From Herbaspirillum rubrisubalbicans (GTDB taxonomy: Bacteria > Pseudomonadota > Gammaproteobacteria > Burkholderiales > Burkholderiaceae_D): a stretch of 64,000 bases of DNA. The stretch is taken from NCBI RefSeq assembly GCF_003719195.1, contig NZ_CP024996.1:1860001-1924000 (forward strand), written 5' to 3'. Both the position numbers and the translations under genes were made by a program. The notes below the pieces were generated by a model. It was not told the origin of the DNA, made no database searches, and saw nothing but the letters and a program-made list of their open reading frames with translations. Shown one piece after another: positions 1-8,261 of this stretch (within the stretch, counting starts at the first letter, position 1; every line of letters begins with the position of its first letter).

Positions 1-1044
1 GGTGTCGCCAGCACCCGGGAACAGATCGTTGACCACCATTTCCAGGGTGGCGCGGCGCTTGGCCTTGAGGGCGGTGTCGTAGCCCACGATCTCGGCCATG
101 CCGCCCACGCGGATACGGTCGTCGAAGCGGGTCACGGCGATCTTGTAGGTTTCGTCGAGGATGGTCGAGACCGGCGCGGCGGTCGCGTCGGTGATCGGCA
201 CGGTGATCGAGTAACCCTTGAGCGGGTAGACCGGGATGGCCGGCAGGCCCGGCACGTCGCGCAGCATCTGCGGCGAGTAGGAGCCCAGGGCCACCACGTA
301 GCTGTCGGCTTGTACCAACTCCTTGCCGCAGACCACGCCGGCGATCTTGCCACCGGCCATGGTGAGGGCGTCGATGGCAACGTCGTAACGGAACTTCACG
401 CCCAGTTGCTCGGCCATCTTGGCCAGGCGGGTGGTGAAGAGCTGGCAGTCGCCGGTTTCATCATTGGGCAGGCGCAGGCCGCCGGTCAGCTTGCCGCGCA
501 CCTTCTCCAGCGCCGGTTCGGCACCGCCCAGTTGTTCGGGGGTGAGCAGTTCGAAGGGCACGCCGGCCTCCTTGAGCACGGCGATGTCCTTGGCCGCACC
601 GTCCAGTTGTTCCTGGCTGCGGAACAGTTGCAGGGTGCCTTGTTCGCGGCCTTCATAGGGGATGCCGACATCGGCGCGCAGCTCGCGCAGACAGTCGCGG
701 CTGTATTCGGCCAGGCGCACCATGCGTTCCTTGTTGATGGCATAGCTGTCGGCATTGCAGTTGCGCAGCATCTGCCACATCCAGCGCAATTGGTTCAGGG
801 TGCCGTCCGGGCGAATGGCCAGCGGGGCGTGTTCCTGGAACATCCATTTGATCGCCTTCAGGGGGATGCCGGGGGCCGCCCAGGGCGAGGCATAGCCGGG
901 GGAGATCTGGCCGGCGTTGCCAAACGAGGTTTCCAGCGCCGGGCCAGGCTGGCGGTCCAGCACGGTCACGTCGTGGCCGGCCCTGGCCAGATACCAGGCG
1001 CTGGTGACCCCGATGACACCGCTTCCAAGAATGACGACGCGCAT
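1..1044 (-). CDS. dadA: D-amino acid dehydrogenase small subunit (3' end outside window)
   Basis: Flavoprotein that oxidatively deaminates D-amino acids, chiefly D-alanine, to 2-oxo acids and passes electrons to the respiratory chain. The visible 348 codons start with a Rossmann dinucleotide fold ([11 protein letters not shown] near residues 3-13, then an acidic residue ending the second strand), followed by [20 protein letters not shown], a stretch typical of DadA. The family is about 430 residues, so roughly 80 C-terminal residues lie beyond base 1. It is divergent from an Lrp-type regulator across 152 bp, the usual dadA arrangement, so control by that regulator and induction by alanine are inferred. 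The DAO-superfamily call is firm; exact substrate range is inferred. Confidence 0.95.
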   Translation of the reverse strand, partial: MRVVILGSGVIGVTSAWYLARAGHDVTVLDRQPGPALETSFGNAGQISPGYASPWAAPGIPLKAIKWMFQEHAPLAIRPDGTLNQLRWMWQMLRNCNADSYAINKERMVRLAEYSRDCLRELRADVGIPYEGREQGTLQLFRSQEQLDGAAKDIAVLKEAGVPFELLTPEQLGGAEPALEKVRGKLTGGLRLPNDETGDCQLFTTRLAKMAEQLGVKFRYDVAIDALTMAGGKIAGVVCGKELVQADSYVVALGSYSPQMLRDVPGLPAIPVYPLKGYSITVPITDATAAPVSTILDETYKIAVTRFDDRIRVGGMAEIVGYDTALKAKRRATLEMVVNDLFPGAGDT

Positions 1045-1150
1045 ACTGATTCCCCGTTTCAAAATGATGCCGCTGCAAAAGGCGTGTGGATTAGAAGATT
1101 CAGCTATGATATGAGTGAATAACTAGTGTTTGTTCGTGTATTTATCTGTA

Positions 1151-1204
1151 ATTTCATGAAGATTTCATGAAATTCGTGCTGAAACGGGAAAAATTCATGA
1201 GAAC
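1151..1204. promoter_or_regulatory. Repeated ATTTCATGAA boxes, likely Lrp-type operator
   Basis: ATTTCATGAA occurs at 1151-1160 and again at 1162-1171, an 11-bp period or about one helical turn. A shorter related copy (AATTCATGA) overlaps the start codon of the Lrp gene near 1193-1201. The core TTTCATGAAA is itself palindromic. Phased AT-rich repeats between dadA and its divergent regulator suit cooperative binding by an Lrp/AsnC octamer; that role is inferred. Confidence 0.5.
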
Positions 1205-1685
1205 CCAGCAACAATCCATCCGCACCCTCGACAAGCTCGATCACCGTATCCTGGCGGTGCTGCAAAAGGACGGTCGCATCTCCATGAAGGAGCTGGGCGA
1301 GCAGGTCGGTTTGTCAGTGACGCCCTGCATCGAACGGGTCAGGCGCATGGAGCGCGATGGCGTCATCAGCGGCTATTACGCGCGCGTCAATCCAGAGTCA
1401 TTGGGGGCCACGCTGCTGGTGTTCGTGGAAATCACGCTGAACCACAAATCGGGCAACATGTTCGAGCAGTTCCGGCGCGAGGTGTTGCGCATCCCCGAGG
1501 TACAGGAGTGTCACCTGGTGTCGGGCGACTTCGATTACCTCATCAAGGCGCGCATCCGCGGCATGGCTGAGTACCGCAAGCTGTTGGGCGACATCCTGCT
1601 GCAACTGCCGGGGGCGGCGCAGTCCAAGAGCTACGTGGTGATGGAAGAAATCAAGGAAACCCTGGCGCTGCCGCTGGACGATTGA
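1197..1685 (+). CDS. Lrp/AsnC family transcriptional regulator
   Basis: A 162-residue feast/famine regulator. The N-terminal winged-helix domain (about residues 8-65; LDKLDHRILAVLQKDGRISM then a helix-turn-helix with VGLSVTPCIERVRRME) is followed by a RAM/ligand-binding domain (EITLNHKS, then VQECHLVSGDFDYLIKARI). An upstream in-frame ATG at 1167 is possible, but the ATG at 1197 gives the family's usual length and follows a purine-rich stretch. The repeated boxes overlapping this start suggest autoregulation. Divergence from dadA makes it the likely activator or repressor of D-amino acid catabolism (a DadR/BkdR-like role, inferred). Confidence 0.92.
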   Translation: MRTQQQSIRTLDKLDHRILAVLQKDGRISMKELGEQVGLSVTPCIERVRRMERDGVISGYYARVNPESLGATLLVFVEITLNHKSGNMFEQFRREVLRIPEVQECHLVSGDFDYLIKARIRGMAEYRKLLGDILLQLPGAAQSKSYVVMEEIKETLALPLDD

Positions 1686-1877
1686 GTGAGCTCGAGTGAG
1701 ATCGGGTGATCCAGCGCAAGGGGAGGGCAGATAAAGGCGGGGCGGTGGTGGACGCATTTGCGCGCGTTGCTTGAAGCGCACTGTGCTTGAATCCGATGGG
1801 GGTTCCTGTGCATTCCGGTGGGCGCCGGGGTGACCTAGACTTTCCCTACACTGGACTCCACTCCATCCCGACACATC

Positions 1878-4205
1878 ATGCCCTCCAAACCAAGAATCGA
1901 GCAATACAATCAACCCGCAGGCGGCTGGGGCGCACTCAAGTACGTGGCGCTGAACCTGGTCAAGGAACACGTGGCCGATGGCAAGGGGCTGCGCACCCTG
2001 TTGTCGCAGAACCAGCCTGACGGCTTCGATTGCCCCGGTTGCGCATGGCCGGACCGCGAACATACCTCCACCTTCGAATTCTGCGAAAACGGCGTCAAGG
2101 CAGTCGCTGCCGAGGCCACCAAGAAGCGCGTCACGCCCGAGTTCTTCGAGAAGCACACCGTCACCGAGCTGATGCAGCAATCGGATTACGAACTGGAAGA
2201 ACACGGCCGCCTGACCCATCCCATGGTCTACGACGCCGCCACCGACAAGTACCGGAAGATCGAATGGTCTGCTGCCTTCGAGTTGATGGCCAAGCACCTC
2301 AACGCCTTGCCCGACCCGGACATGGCCGACTTCTACGTCTCCGGGCGCGCCAGCAACGAAGCGGCCTTCCTGTTCCAGTTGTTCGTGCGTCAGTACGGCA
2401 CCAACAATTTCCCGGATTGCTCCAACATGTGCCACGAGCCCACCAGCGTCGGTTTGCCGGGCACGGTCGGCATCGGCAAGGGCACGGTGCTGCTGGAAGA
2501 CTTCGATCATTGCGATACTCTGCTGCTGTTCGGCCAGAACCCGGCCACCAATCACCCGCGCATGATGGGCGAGCTGCGTCATGCCTCCAAGCGCGGCGCC
2601 ACCATCGTCGCCATCAATCCGCTCAAGGAACGCGGCCTGGAACGCTTTGCCGATCCGCAGAGCAAGGTCGAGATGCTGACCATGGGCAGCACCCGCATCA
2701 GTTCCATGTTCATCCATCCCAAGCTGGGGGGAGACCTGGCGCTGATCAAGGGCGTCATCAAGCGCACCATCGAACTGGATGATGTCGCCCAGGCCGCTGG
2801 CACCGAGCGGGTGATCGATGTGGCGTTCATCGAGCAACACACGGCCGGCTTCGAGGAATTTGCCGCGCAGGCACGTGCTGAAAGCTGGGAGGACATCGTC
2901 GAAGAATCCGGCGTCTCGCGTGAGGATATCGAAAAGCTGGCCCAGGTCTACGTCAAGGGCAAAGCCGTCATCGCTACCTGGGGCATGGGCCTGACCCAGC
3001 ACAAGTACGCGGTGGCGACCATCCAGCTGCTGTCGAACATGATGATGCTGCGCGGGAACATCGGCCGCCAGGGTGCGGGCCTGTGCCCGGTGCGCGGGCA
3101 CTCCAACGTGCAGGGCGACCGCACCGTAGGCATCGATGAAAAACCGACCCCGGCCTTCCTCGATCGCCTGGAGCAGGTGTTCGGCTTCAAGGCCCCGCGT
3201 CACCACGGCAACGACACCGTGGGTTCGGTCATGGCCATGCTGGAAGGCCGCACCAAGGTCTTCATCGGCCTGGGCGGCAACTTCGCCATGGCTACGCCCG
3301 ACACCCCGCGCACCTTCGATGCGCTGCGTTCCTGCAACCTGACCGTGCATATCACCACCAAGCTCAACCGCAGCCACCTGGTGCATGGCAAGGATGCGCT
3401 GATCCTGCCGACCATGGGCCGCACCGAGATCGATGTCCAGAAGTCCGGTCCGCAAGGCGTGACGGTGGAAGATTCGATGAGCATGGTGCACGTCTCCTAT
3501 GGCATCAACAAGCCGGCCTCCGAGCACCTGATGTCGGAGACGGCCATCGTGGCGCATCTGGCCGAGGCCACCATGAAGTCGCGCAACAATGGTCCGAAGA
3601 TCGACTGGCTGTGGTACGCCGAAGATTACTCGCGCATCCGCGACGCCATCGAGAAGGTCTACGATGCCTTCAAGGGTTATAACGAGCGCATCGCCAATCC
3701 GGGTGGCTTCCACCTCGGGGTGGCCTCGCGTGACCGGGTCTGGAAGACCGGCAGTGGCAAGGCCAACTTCATCGTCCACGAGATCCCCAAGGACACGCCC
3801 ATCCATCGCGCCCGCGCGATCCATGGCGAGAAGCTCTTGACCCTGATGACCACCCGTTCGCACGACCAGTACAACACCACCATCTATGGCATGGACGACC
3901 GGTATCGCGGCGTGTTCGGCCAGCGCCGGGTGGTCTTCATCCATCCGCAGGACCTGCAGATGCTGGGGTTGAAGGATGGTGAATGGGTCGACATCACCAG
4001 CGTCTGGGATGACGGTGTGGAGCGTCGTGCCGAGGGATTCCTGTTGGTGGAATATGAAATTCCGCGCGGTTGTATCGGTAGTTACTATCCCGAGACCAAT
4101 CCGCTGGTGCCGCTGGAAAGTTTTGCCGACAAGGCGCGTACGCCGACCTCCAAATCCATTCCGGTGCTGCTGTCGCGCTCTGCGGTGCAGCGTTCGGCGG
4201 CGTGA
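1878..4205 (+). CDS. FdhF/YdeP family molybdopterin oxidoreductase, alpha subunit
   Basis: A 775-residue member of the molybdopterin oxidoreductase family related to formate dehydrogenase alpha and E. coli YdeP. An N-terminal CPGCAWPDRE segment (near residue 52) replaces the full four-Cys Fe-S motif of classical FdhF. The Mo-cofactor domains follow (YVSGRASNEAAFLFQLFVR, SNMCHEPTSVGLP, LLFGQNPATNHPRMM), then a C-terminal molydopterin-dinucleotide-binding domain with LTLMTTRSHDQYNTTIYG. No Tat or Sec signal is visible, so it should be cytoplasmic. The physiological substrate of this subfamily is not established; formate activity should not be assumed. The next gene is coupled to it. Confidence 0.88.
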   Translation: MPSKPRIEQYNQPAGGWGALKYVALNLVKEHVADGKGLRTLLSQNQPDGFDCPGCAWPDREHTSTFEFCENGVKAVAAEATKKRVTPEFFEKHTVTELMQQSDYELEEHGRLTHPMVYDAATDKYRKIEWSAAFELMAKHLNALPDPDMADFYVSGRASNEAAFLFQLFVRQYGTNNFPDCSNMCHEPTSVGLPGTVGIGKGTVLLEDFDHCDTLLLFGQNPATNHPRMMGELRHASKRGATIVAINPLKERGLERFADPQSKVEMLTMGSTRISSMFIHPKLGGDLALIKGVIKRTIELDDVAQAAGTERVIDVAFIEQHTAGFEEFAAQARAESWEDIVEESGVSREDIEKLAQVYVKGKAVIATWGMGLTQHKYAVATIQLLSNMMMLRGNIGRQGAGLCPVRGHSNVQGDRTVGIDEKPTPAFLDRLEQVFGFKAPRHHGNDTVGSVMAMLEGRTKVFIGLGGNFAMATPDTPRTFDALRSCNLTVHITTKLNRSHLVHGKDALILPTMGRTEIDVQKSGPQGVTVEDSMSMVHVSYGINKPASEHLMSETAIVAHLAEATMKSRNNGPKIDWLWYAEDYSRIRDAIEKVYDAFKGYNERIANPGGFHLGVASRDRVWKTGSGKANFIVHEIPKDTPIHRARAIHGEKLLTLMTTRSHDQYNTTIYGMDDRYRGVFGQRRVVFIHPQDLQMLGLKDGEWVDITSVWDDGVERRAEGFLLVEYEIPRGCIGSYYPETNPLVPLESFADKARTPTSKSIPVLLSRSAVQRSAA

Positions 4206-4216
4206 TGGAGGCGGAC

Positions 4217-4501
4217 ATGAGTGTGATCGAGATGTCCGCCCAGTCGGATGCAGATTTGCAGGCCCGCGCCCAGCAGATGGGCGTGCCGCCCGAGGTGCTG
4301 CTGATCGTGGAAACTCTGCAGGCTGATGCCCAAGAGAAGGAGGGCGCAGCGCTGTCGCTGGCGCGCTTGTCAAAGCGGACCCAATTGCGCATGAGTACTT
4401 TGCGGCGGTTTTTGTCGGCGCTGGAAGAGGCTGGTGTGGTGAAGGTCGAGATGAATGAGGATGGGACTGGCAGCGTGAGTCTGTTGGTGTCGCCTCAGTA
4501 A
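4217..4501 (+). CDS. Small winged-helix-like protein coupled to the YdeP-type oxidoreductase
   Basis: A 94-residue protein of unknown function. I place the start at ATG 4217, with GGAGG at 4207-4211; the frame also contains GTG 4202 and ATG 4205, which overlap the previous stop codon. Residues about 45-85 (LSLARLSKRTQLRMSTLRR, then FLSALEEAGVVKVE and a short beta-rich end) read like a helix-turn-helix plus wing of the MarR/ArsR type. The sequence is rich in Leu, Glu and Ala and has no signal peptide. Translational coupling suggests it regulates or assists the upstream oxidoreductase; which of these is unknown. Confidence 0.7.
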   Translation: MSVIEMSAQSDADLQARAQQMGVPPEVLLIVETLQADAQEKEGAALSLARLSKRTQLRMSTLRRFLSALEEAGVVKVEMNEDGTGSVSLLVSPQ

Positions 4502-4505
4502 ATGC

Positions 4506-4542
4506 GGCTATCGGCCTGCCCGATGAGGCGTGCCGATAGTTT
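4506..4542. terminator. Hairpin between convergent genes
   Basis: CTATCGGC and GCCGATAG form an 8-bp stem around a 16-base loop, followed by TTTACC on the plus strand. It lies exactly between the stop of the small winged-helix gene and the stop of the convergent MocR gene, so it may terminate both. The T-tract is short. Confidence 0.45.
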
Positions 4543-5983
4543 ACCCGGCTAGTTCTTCCACCAGTTTCCCCACCAGCTTCAAGGCCTGCTCGGTCTCTTT
4601 GGACCAGGTATAGCTGTAGTTGAGCCGGATGAAATGGCTATACCGGTTGGTCGCCGCAAAGATGCGCCCCGGCGCCACCGTGATGCCCAGCGCCAGGCTG
4701 CGGCGATATAGTTCCATCGCATCCACCTGCGGCGGCAATTCCACCCACAAGACATAACCGCCTTCCGGCTCGGAGACCTGCGTGCCGGCCGGGAAGAAGC
4801 GCAGCACGAAGTGGCGCATCATGTCGCGCTGCTGGGCGAAGGCGCGGCGCACCCGGCGCAGGTGGCGCTCGTAGCCGCCCTGGGTCAGGTATTCGGCGAT
4901 GGCGCGTTGCGGCGCGGTGGGCGTGGCCAGGGTATTCAAGAACTTGAGCTTTTCCACCTGCGCCCGATAGCGGCCCGGCATGGCCCAGCCGATGCGGTGG
5001 GCCGAGGTCAGGCTCTTGGAGAAGGACGAACAGTGCAGCACCAGGCCATCGCGGTCGTAGTTCTTCAGTGAAGAAGGATGGGCATTGCCGTAGTACAGCT
5101 CGCTGTAGACGGCGTTTTCGATGATCGGCATCTGGTGCTGTGCGGCCAGGCGCACCAGTCTTTCCTTTTCGCTGTCGGGCATCTGGAAACCCAGCGGATT
5201 CTGGAAGTTGGGCATGACCATGCAGGCCGCCACCGCTTGCGTCTGCAGGCGTTCTTCCAACGCTGCGACATCGATGCCGCGGCGCGGATCGGTGGGGATT
5301 TCCAGGGCCCGCATCCCCAGACGCTCGATGGCGTGCAGCATGGCGTAGAAGGTCGGAGTCTCCACCGCAATGGTGTCACCGGGACGGGCCACTGCTTGCA
5401 GGCAGAGATTGATGGCTTCGGTGGCGCCTACGGTGACCACGATTTCAGCGGGATCGACCTTCAGACCGTTTTCCAGGTAGCGGCGGGCGATCTGGCGCAG
5501 CAGTTCGGGATGGCCGGGAGGCAGGTCGTCGAACACGCTGGATTGGCTGGCATGACGGGCGATGCGGCCGGCATACTGGGCCAGCCGGTGCGAAGGGAAC
5601 AGTGCCGGGTTGGGGTAGGGCGAACCCAGCGGCACCGTGCCGTCCTGCTGGATGGTCTTGAGCGTAGCCAGCACCAAGCGGCTGACATCGACTTCGGTGG
5701 ATTGCTGCCAGGCCGGGTGGTCGGCCTGCACGGGGGGGCTGGCAGTCGGGCGGGCAATGGTTTCGGCCTGCTGGCGTACAAAGTAGCCCGATTGCGGCTG
5801 GCTCTCGATGATGCCGCGGCTTTCCAGCAATTCGTAGGCGCGCACCACGGTGGTTACGCTGACCTTGTGCTGCTGGCTGGCGATGCGCACCGAGGCGATG
5901 CGTTCGCCCGGGCGCAGCACGCCGTCGCGGATGGAGGCCGCGAGCTGGTCGGCAAATTGTTTATACAGAGGCGTGACGGCCAT
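4541..5983 (-). CDS. MocR/PdxR-type PLP-dependent regulator (GntR + aminotransferase fold)
   Basis: A 480-residue fusion of an N-terminal GntR winged helix (about residues 5-75; PLYKQFADQLAASIRDGVLR, then a helix with TTVVRAYELLESRGII) to a fold-type I aminotransferase domain (from about residue 110). The aminotransferase part has GATEAINLCLQAVARPGDTI, VMPNFQNPLGF and the PLP-lysine segment CSSFSKSLTSAHRIGW. The track start is 14 codons upstream; the ATG at 5983 gives a standard N-terminus. MocR proteins usually sense PLP or amino compounds and activate a divergent gene. Here the divergent neighbour is a glutathione S-transferase 59 bp away, which is the natural candidate target. Confidence 0.9.
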   Translation of the reverse strand: MAVTPLYKQFADQLAASIRDGVLRPGERIASVRIASQQHKVSVTTVVRAYELLESRGIIESQPQSGYFVRQQAETIARPTASPPVQADHPAWQQSTEVDVSRLVLATLKTIQQDGTVPLGSPYPNPALFPSHRLAQYAGRIARHASQSSVFDDLPPGHPELLRQIARRYLENGLKVDPAEIVVTVGATEAINLCLQAVARPGDTIAVETPTFYAMLHAIERLGMRALEIPTDPRRGIDVAALEERLQTQAVAACMVMPNFQNPLGFQMPDSEKERLVRLAAQHQMPIIENAVYSELYYGNAHPSSLKNYDRDGLVLHCSSFSKSLTSAHRIGWAMPGRYRAQVEKLKFLNTLATPTAPQRAIAEYLTQGGYERHLRRVRRAFAQQRDMMRHFVLRFFPAGTQVSEPEGGYVLWVELPPQVDAMELYRRSLALGITVAPGRIFAATNRYSHFIRLNYSYTWSKETEQALKLVGKLVEELAG

Positions 5984-6042
5984 GGGGCGGGAATGTGGGT
6001 GGATGTTAGAGTAAGCGCTTCGCATTTTACAAGGAGCGCGCC

Positions 6043-6714
6043 ATGATCACCGTGCATCACCTGAACAACTCCCGTTCCCAACGCGTGTTGTGGCTGCTGG
6101 AAGAACTGGGCCTGGAGTACCAGATCAAGTTCTACCAGCGCGACCCCAAGACCATGCTGGCGCCGCCCGAGCTGCTCAAGGTGCATCCGCTGGGCAAGTC
6201 GCCGGTCATCACCGATGGCGAGCTGACGGTGGCCGAGTCGGGCAATATCGTCGAGTACCTGCTGGAGCGCTATGGCGCCAACAGCGGCCTGCTGCCCGCG
6301 CCCGGCACGCCGGAGCGCCTGCGCTACCGTTACTGGCTGCACTTCGCCGAAGGCTCGGCCATGCCCTGGTTGTTGCTGGGCCTGATCTTCAGCAAGATGC
6401 CCAAGGCCGTGCCGACGCTGATCCGTCCGATCGCCAGGATGCTGGCCGAGGGGATGCGCACTCGCCTGGTAGCGCCGCAGCTGGAGCGGCAATTGCGCTA
6501 CATGGAGGCAGAACTGGGCAAGGAGGGCTGGTTTGCCGGCAAGGCCATCAGCGGCGCCGATATCCAGATGAGTTTCCCGGTGGAGGGCTTGCGGGCGCGG
6601 GGTGGGCTCGATGGCCGCTATCCCAACCTGCTCAAGTTCCTGGAAGCCATCCATGCGCGCCCGGCTTACCAGCGCGCGCTGGAAAAGGGCGGCCCTTACG
6701 AGCTGCTGCGCTGA
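6043..6714 (+). CDS. Glutathione S-transferase family protein
   Basis: A 223-residue cytosolic GST. The N-terminal thioredoxin-like domain (1-80) starts ITVHHLNNSRSQRVLWLLEE, where the SRS serine is in the position of the catalytic residue, and ends VAESGNIVEYLLERYG, the glutathione-binding ESxxI signature. An all-alpha domain follows with GKAISGADIQMSFPVEGL. It conjugates glutathione to electrophiles or works in related thiol chemistry; the substrate cannot be read from sequence. The ATG is preceded by AAGGAG at good spacing. It is divergent from the MocR regulator and ends at a strong terminator. Confidence 0.92.
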   Translation: MITVHHLNNSRSQRVLWLLEELGLEYQIKFYQRDPKTMLAPPELLKVHPLGKSPVITDGELTVAESGNIVEYLLERYGANSGLLPAPGTPERLRYRYWLHFAEGSAMPWLLLGLIFSKMPKAVPTLIRPIARMLAEGMRTRLVAPQLERQLRYMEAELGKEGWFAGKAISGADIQMSFPVEGLRARGGLDGRYPNLLKFLEAIHARPAYQRALEKGGPYELLR

Positions 6715-6734
6715 TTCCTGCCCCTGTCGGCAGC

Positions 6735-6785
6735 AACGGCATCCCCCTCACGGCGCACGGCGTGAGGTCGGATGCCGTTTTTGTA
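6735..6785 (+). terminator. Intrinsic terminator after the GST gene
   Basis: A long stem pairs ACGGCATCC with GGATGCCGT, with an inner CTCACG/CGTGAG stem, followed by TTTTTGT. It ends the GST transcript and isolates it from the Fur-controlled cluster downstream. Confidence 0.8.
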
Positions 6786-6846
6786 TCCTTGTGTATCGCT
6801 AAGTAAAAGAGCGCGATGCCACTGGCGAGGTGTGGACGAGTCTGGA

Positions 6847-6867
6847 TATAATTGAGAATTATTATTA
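6847..6867 (+). promoter_or_regulatory. -10 element (TATAAT) abutting a Fur box
   Basis: TATAAT at 6847-6852 is followed directly by TGAGAATTATTATTA at 6853-6867. Compared with the 7-1-7 Fur consensus TGATAATNATTATCA, only two defined positions differ. I see no good -35 hexamer. Placement over the transcription start predicts Fur repression when iron is plentiful. The first gene downstream starts about 58 bases later, so the whole PepSY-DUF2271-DUF4198 set, and perhaps apbE and the reductase, should be induced by iron limitation. Confidence 0.7.
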
Positions 6868-6924
6868 TTTGAGTTGGGCGCAGTTCTCAGTCTTGCTGCT
6901 TGCCCTTATCCCTCCTGCGGTCTC

Positions 6925-7593
6925 ATGAAGCAATCCGTCGCCAGTGCCGGCCCTGTCATGCCGGACCAGAAACGTCGCGCCTTCTGGCTCAAGCACCTGC
7001 ACCAGTGGCACTGGATCAGTTCGGCCATCTGCCTGATAGCCATGCTGGCCTTCGCCGCCACTGGCCTCACGCTCAACCATGCCGCCCAGATCGAGGCCAA
7101 GCCGCAGGTCATGCATCGCAATGCGACGCTGCCGCTTGCATTGCTGGCACCGCTGCGCCAGCAGGCCGAGGCGGCCGACGCCAAGGGGGGGAGCAAGGCA
7201 GCGCTGCCCCAGGGTGTGCGCGACTGGATCAGCCGTGAGCTGTCGGTAACCGTAGGCCAGCACAGCGCCGAGTGGTCCACCGATGAAGTCTACGTGGCGC
7301 TGCCGCGTCCGGGCGGCGATGCCTGGCTGCGGGTGGCGTTGCAGGACGGGCAGGTCGAATATGAAAAGACCGACCGCGGCTGGATTTCCTATTTCAATGA
7401 CCTGCACAAGGGCCGCAATACCGGTGTGGCCTGGAGCTGGTTCATCGATGTCTTCGCCGTGGCTTGCTTGGTGTTTTGTTTGACCGGCCTGTTCCTGCTG
7501 CAGATGCACGCCGGCAAGCGCCCGGCCACCTGGCCCATGGTGGGGCTGGGGCTGGTGGCGCCGCTGTTGCTGGCGCTGCTGCTGATTCACTAG
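6925..7593 (+). CDS. PepSY-associated transmembrane protein, likely electron carrier
   Basis: A 222-residue membrane protein. TM1 (ISSAICLIAMLAFAATGLTL, about residues 32-52) is followed by a periplasmic PepSY-like segment of about 105 residues, then TM2 (FIDVFAVACLVFCLTGLFLL) and TM3 (VGLGLVAPLLLALLLIH) at the C terminus. Several His residues flank the helices (HLHQWHW, LNH, DLHKG, LQMHAG) and could ligate b-type haem, as in PepSY-TM ferric reductases; this is inferred. I chose ATG 6925 over an upstream in-frame codon at 6874, since 6874 lies close to the predicted transcription start. It opens the Fur-controlled cluster. Confidence 0.82.
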   Translation: MKQSVASAGPVMPDQKRRAFWLKHLHQWHWISSAICLIAMLAFAATGLTLNHAAQIEAKPQVMHRNATLPLALLAPLRQQAEAADAKGGSKAALPQGVRDWISRELSVTVGQHSAEWSTDEVYVALPRPGGDAWLRVALQDGQVEYEKTDRGWISYFNDLHKGRNTGVAWSWFIDVFAVACLVFCLTGLFLLQMHAGKRPATWPMVGLGLVAPLLLALLLIH

Positions 7594-7671
7594 AACTCCA
7601 TCGTTTCCGTCAGCCAGACAAGCCCCTGCGGCTTGCAGCCAGTCATCCTGTCTTTCTTAGCGAGAGGTCCC

Positions 7672-8217
7672 ATGAAGCGTAGCACTACTGCATTGTTCAA
7701 ACCGACCGCCTTGGCCCTGGCTGCGGCGGCGCTGTTCGCCTCGGCCGCACCAGCCGGCGCAGCGGAGATGAACCTGAAGATCGAGATCCCGACCCTGAAC
7801 GTGGCCGAATACCACCGTCCCTACCTGGCGGCCTGGATCGAGCGCGCCGACCAGAGCGTGGCCGCCAACCTGGCGGTCTGGTACGACATGAAGAAAAAGG
7901 ACAAGGAAGGCGAGAAGTGGCTCAAGGATATGCGCCAGTGGTGGCGTCGCAGCGGGCGTGAGCAGCAGATGCCCATCGATGGCGTCAGCGGTGCCACCCG
8001 TGCGCCAGGTGAACAAAAACTCAACTTTGGTTCGACCAAGGGCGCCATCGCCAACCTGGCGCCGGGCGACTACGTGCTGATGGTGGAGGCGGCACGCGAA
8101 GTCGGCGGGCGGGAGCTGGTGAAGCTGCCGTTCCAGTGGCCGCCCAAGTCGCCCCAGAGCGCCAAGGCCCAAGGCAATAGCGAACTCGGGGCCGTCGCGC
8201 TGGAATTGAAACCCTAA
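7672..8217 (+). CDS. DUF2271 periplasmic protein with SGAT flavinylation-like motif
   Basis: A 181-residue exported protein. A classic Sec signal (KRSTTALFKPT, then a hydrophobic Ala/Leu core ending near residue 30, APAGA|AE) precedes the DUF2271 domain. Residues 103-112 read DGVSGATRAP; SGAT(R/T) with a preceding Asp resembles the sequence in which ApbE links FMN to a Thr or Ser in FMN-binding and Nqr/Rnf proteins, so Thr109 is the candidate FMN site. The ATG at 7672 has GAGAGG upstream. Located between a PepSY protein and DUF4198, with apbE two genes downstream, it is probably the periplasmic flavin carrier of this cluster (inferred). Confidence 0.85.
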   Translation: MKRSTTALFKPTALALAAAALFASAAPAGAAEMNLKIEIPTLNVAEYHRPYLAAWIERADQSVAANLAVWYDMKKKDKEGEKWLKDMRQWWRRSGREQQMPIDGVSGATRAPGEQKLNFGSTKGAIANLAPGDYVLMVEAAREVGGRELVKLPFQWPPKSPQSAKAQGNSELGAVALELKP

Positions 8218-8261
8218 AACAAGACCATCAAAACAAGACACACGAGAAAAAGGAACCTGCC

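Noticed and set aside
1398..4373. 991-codon open frame on the minus strand across the Lrp and oxidoreductase genes
   Set aside because: Residue pattern is that of a GC-rich shadow frame (His, Arg, Gly, Asp runs) and it covers two well-supported genes.
8216..8239. Direct repeat AAAACAAGAC before DUF4198
   Set aside because: Two short A-rich copies close to a ribosome site; too simple to support an operator.
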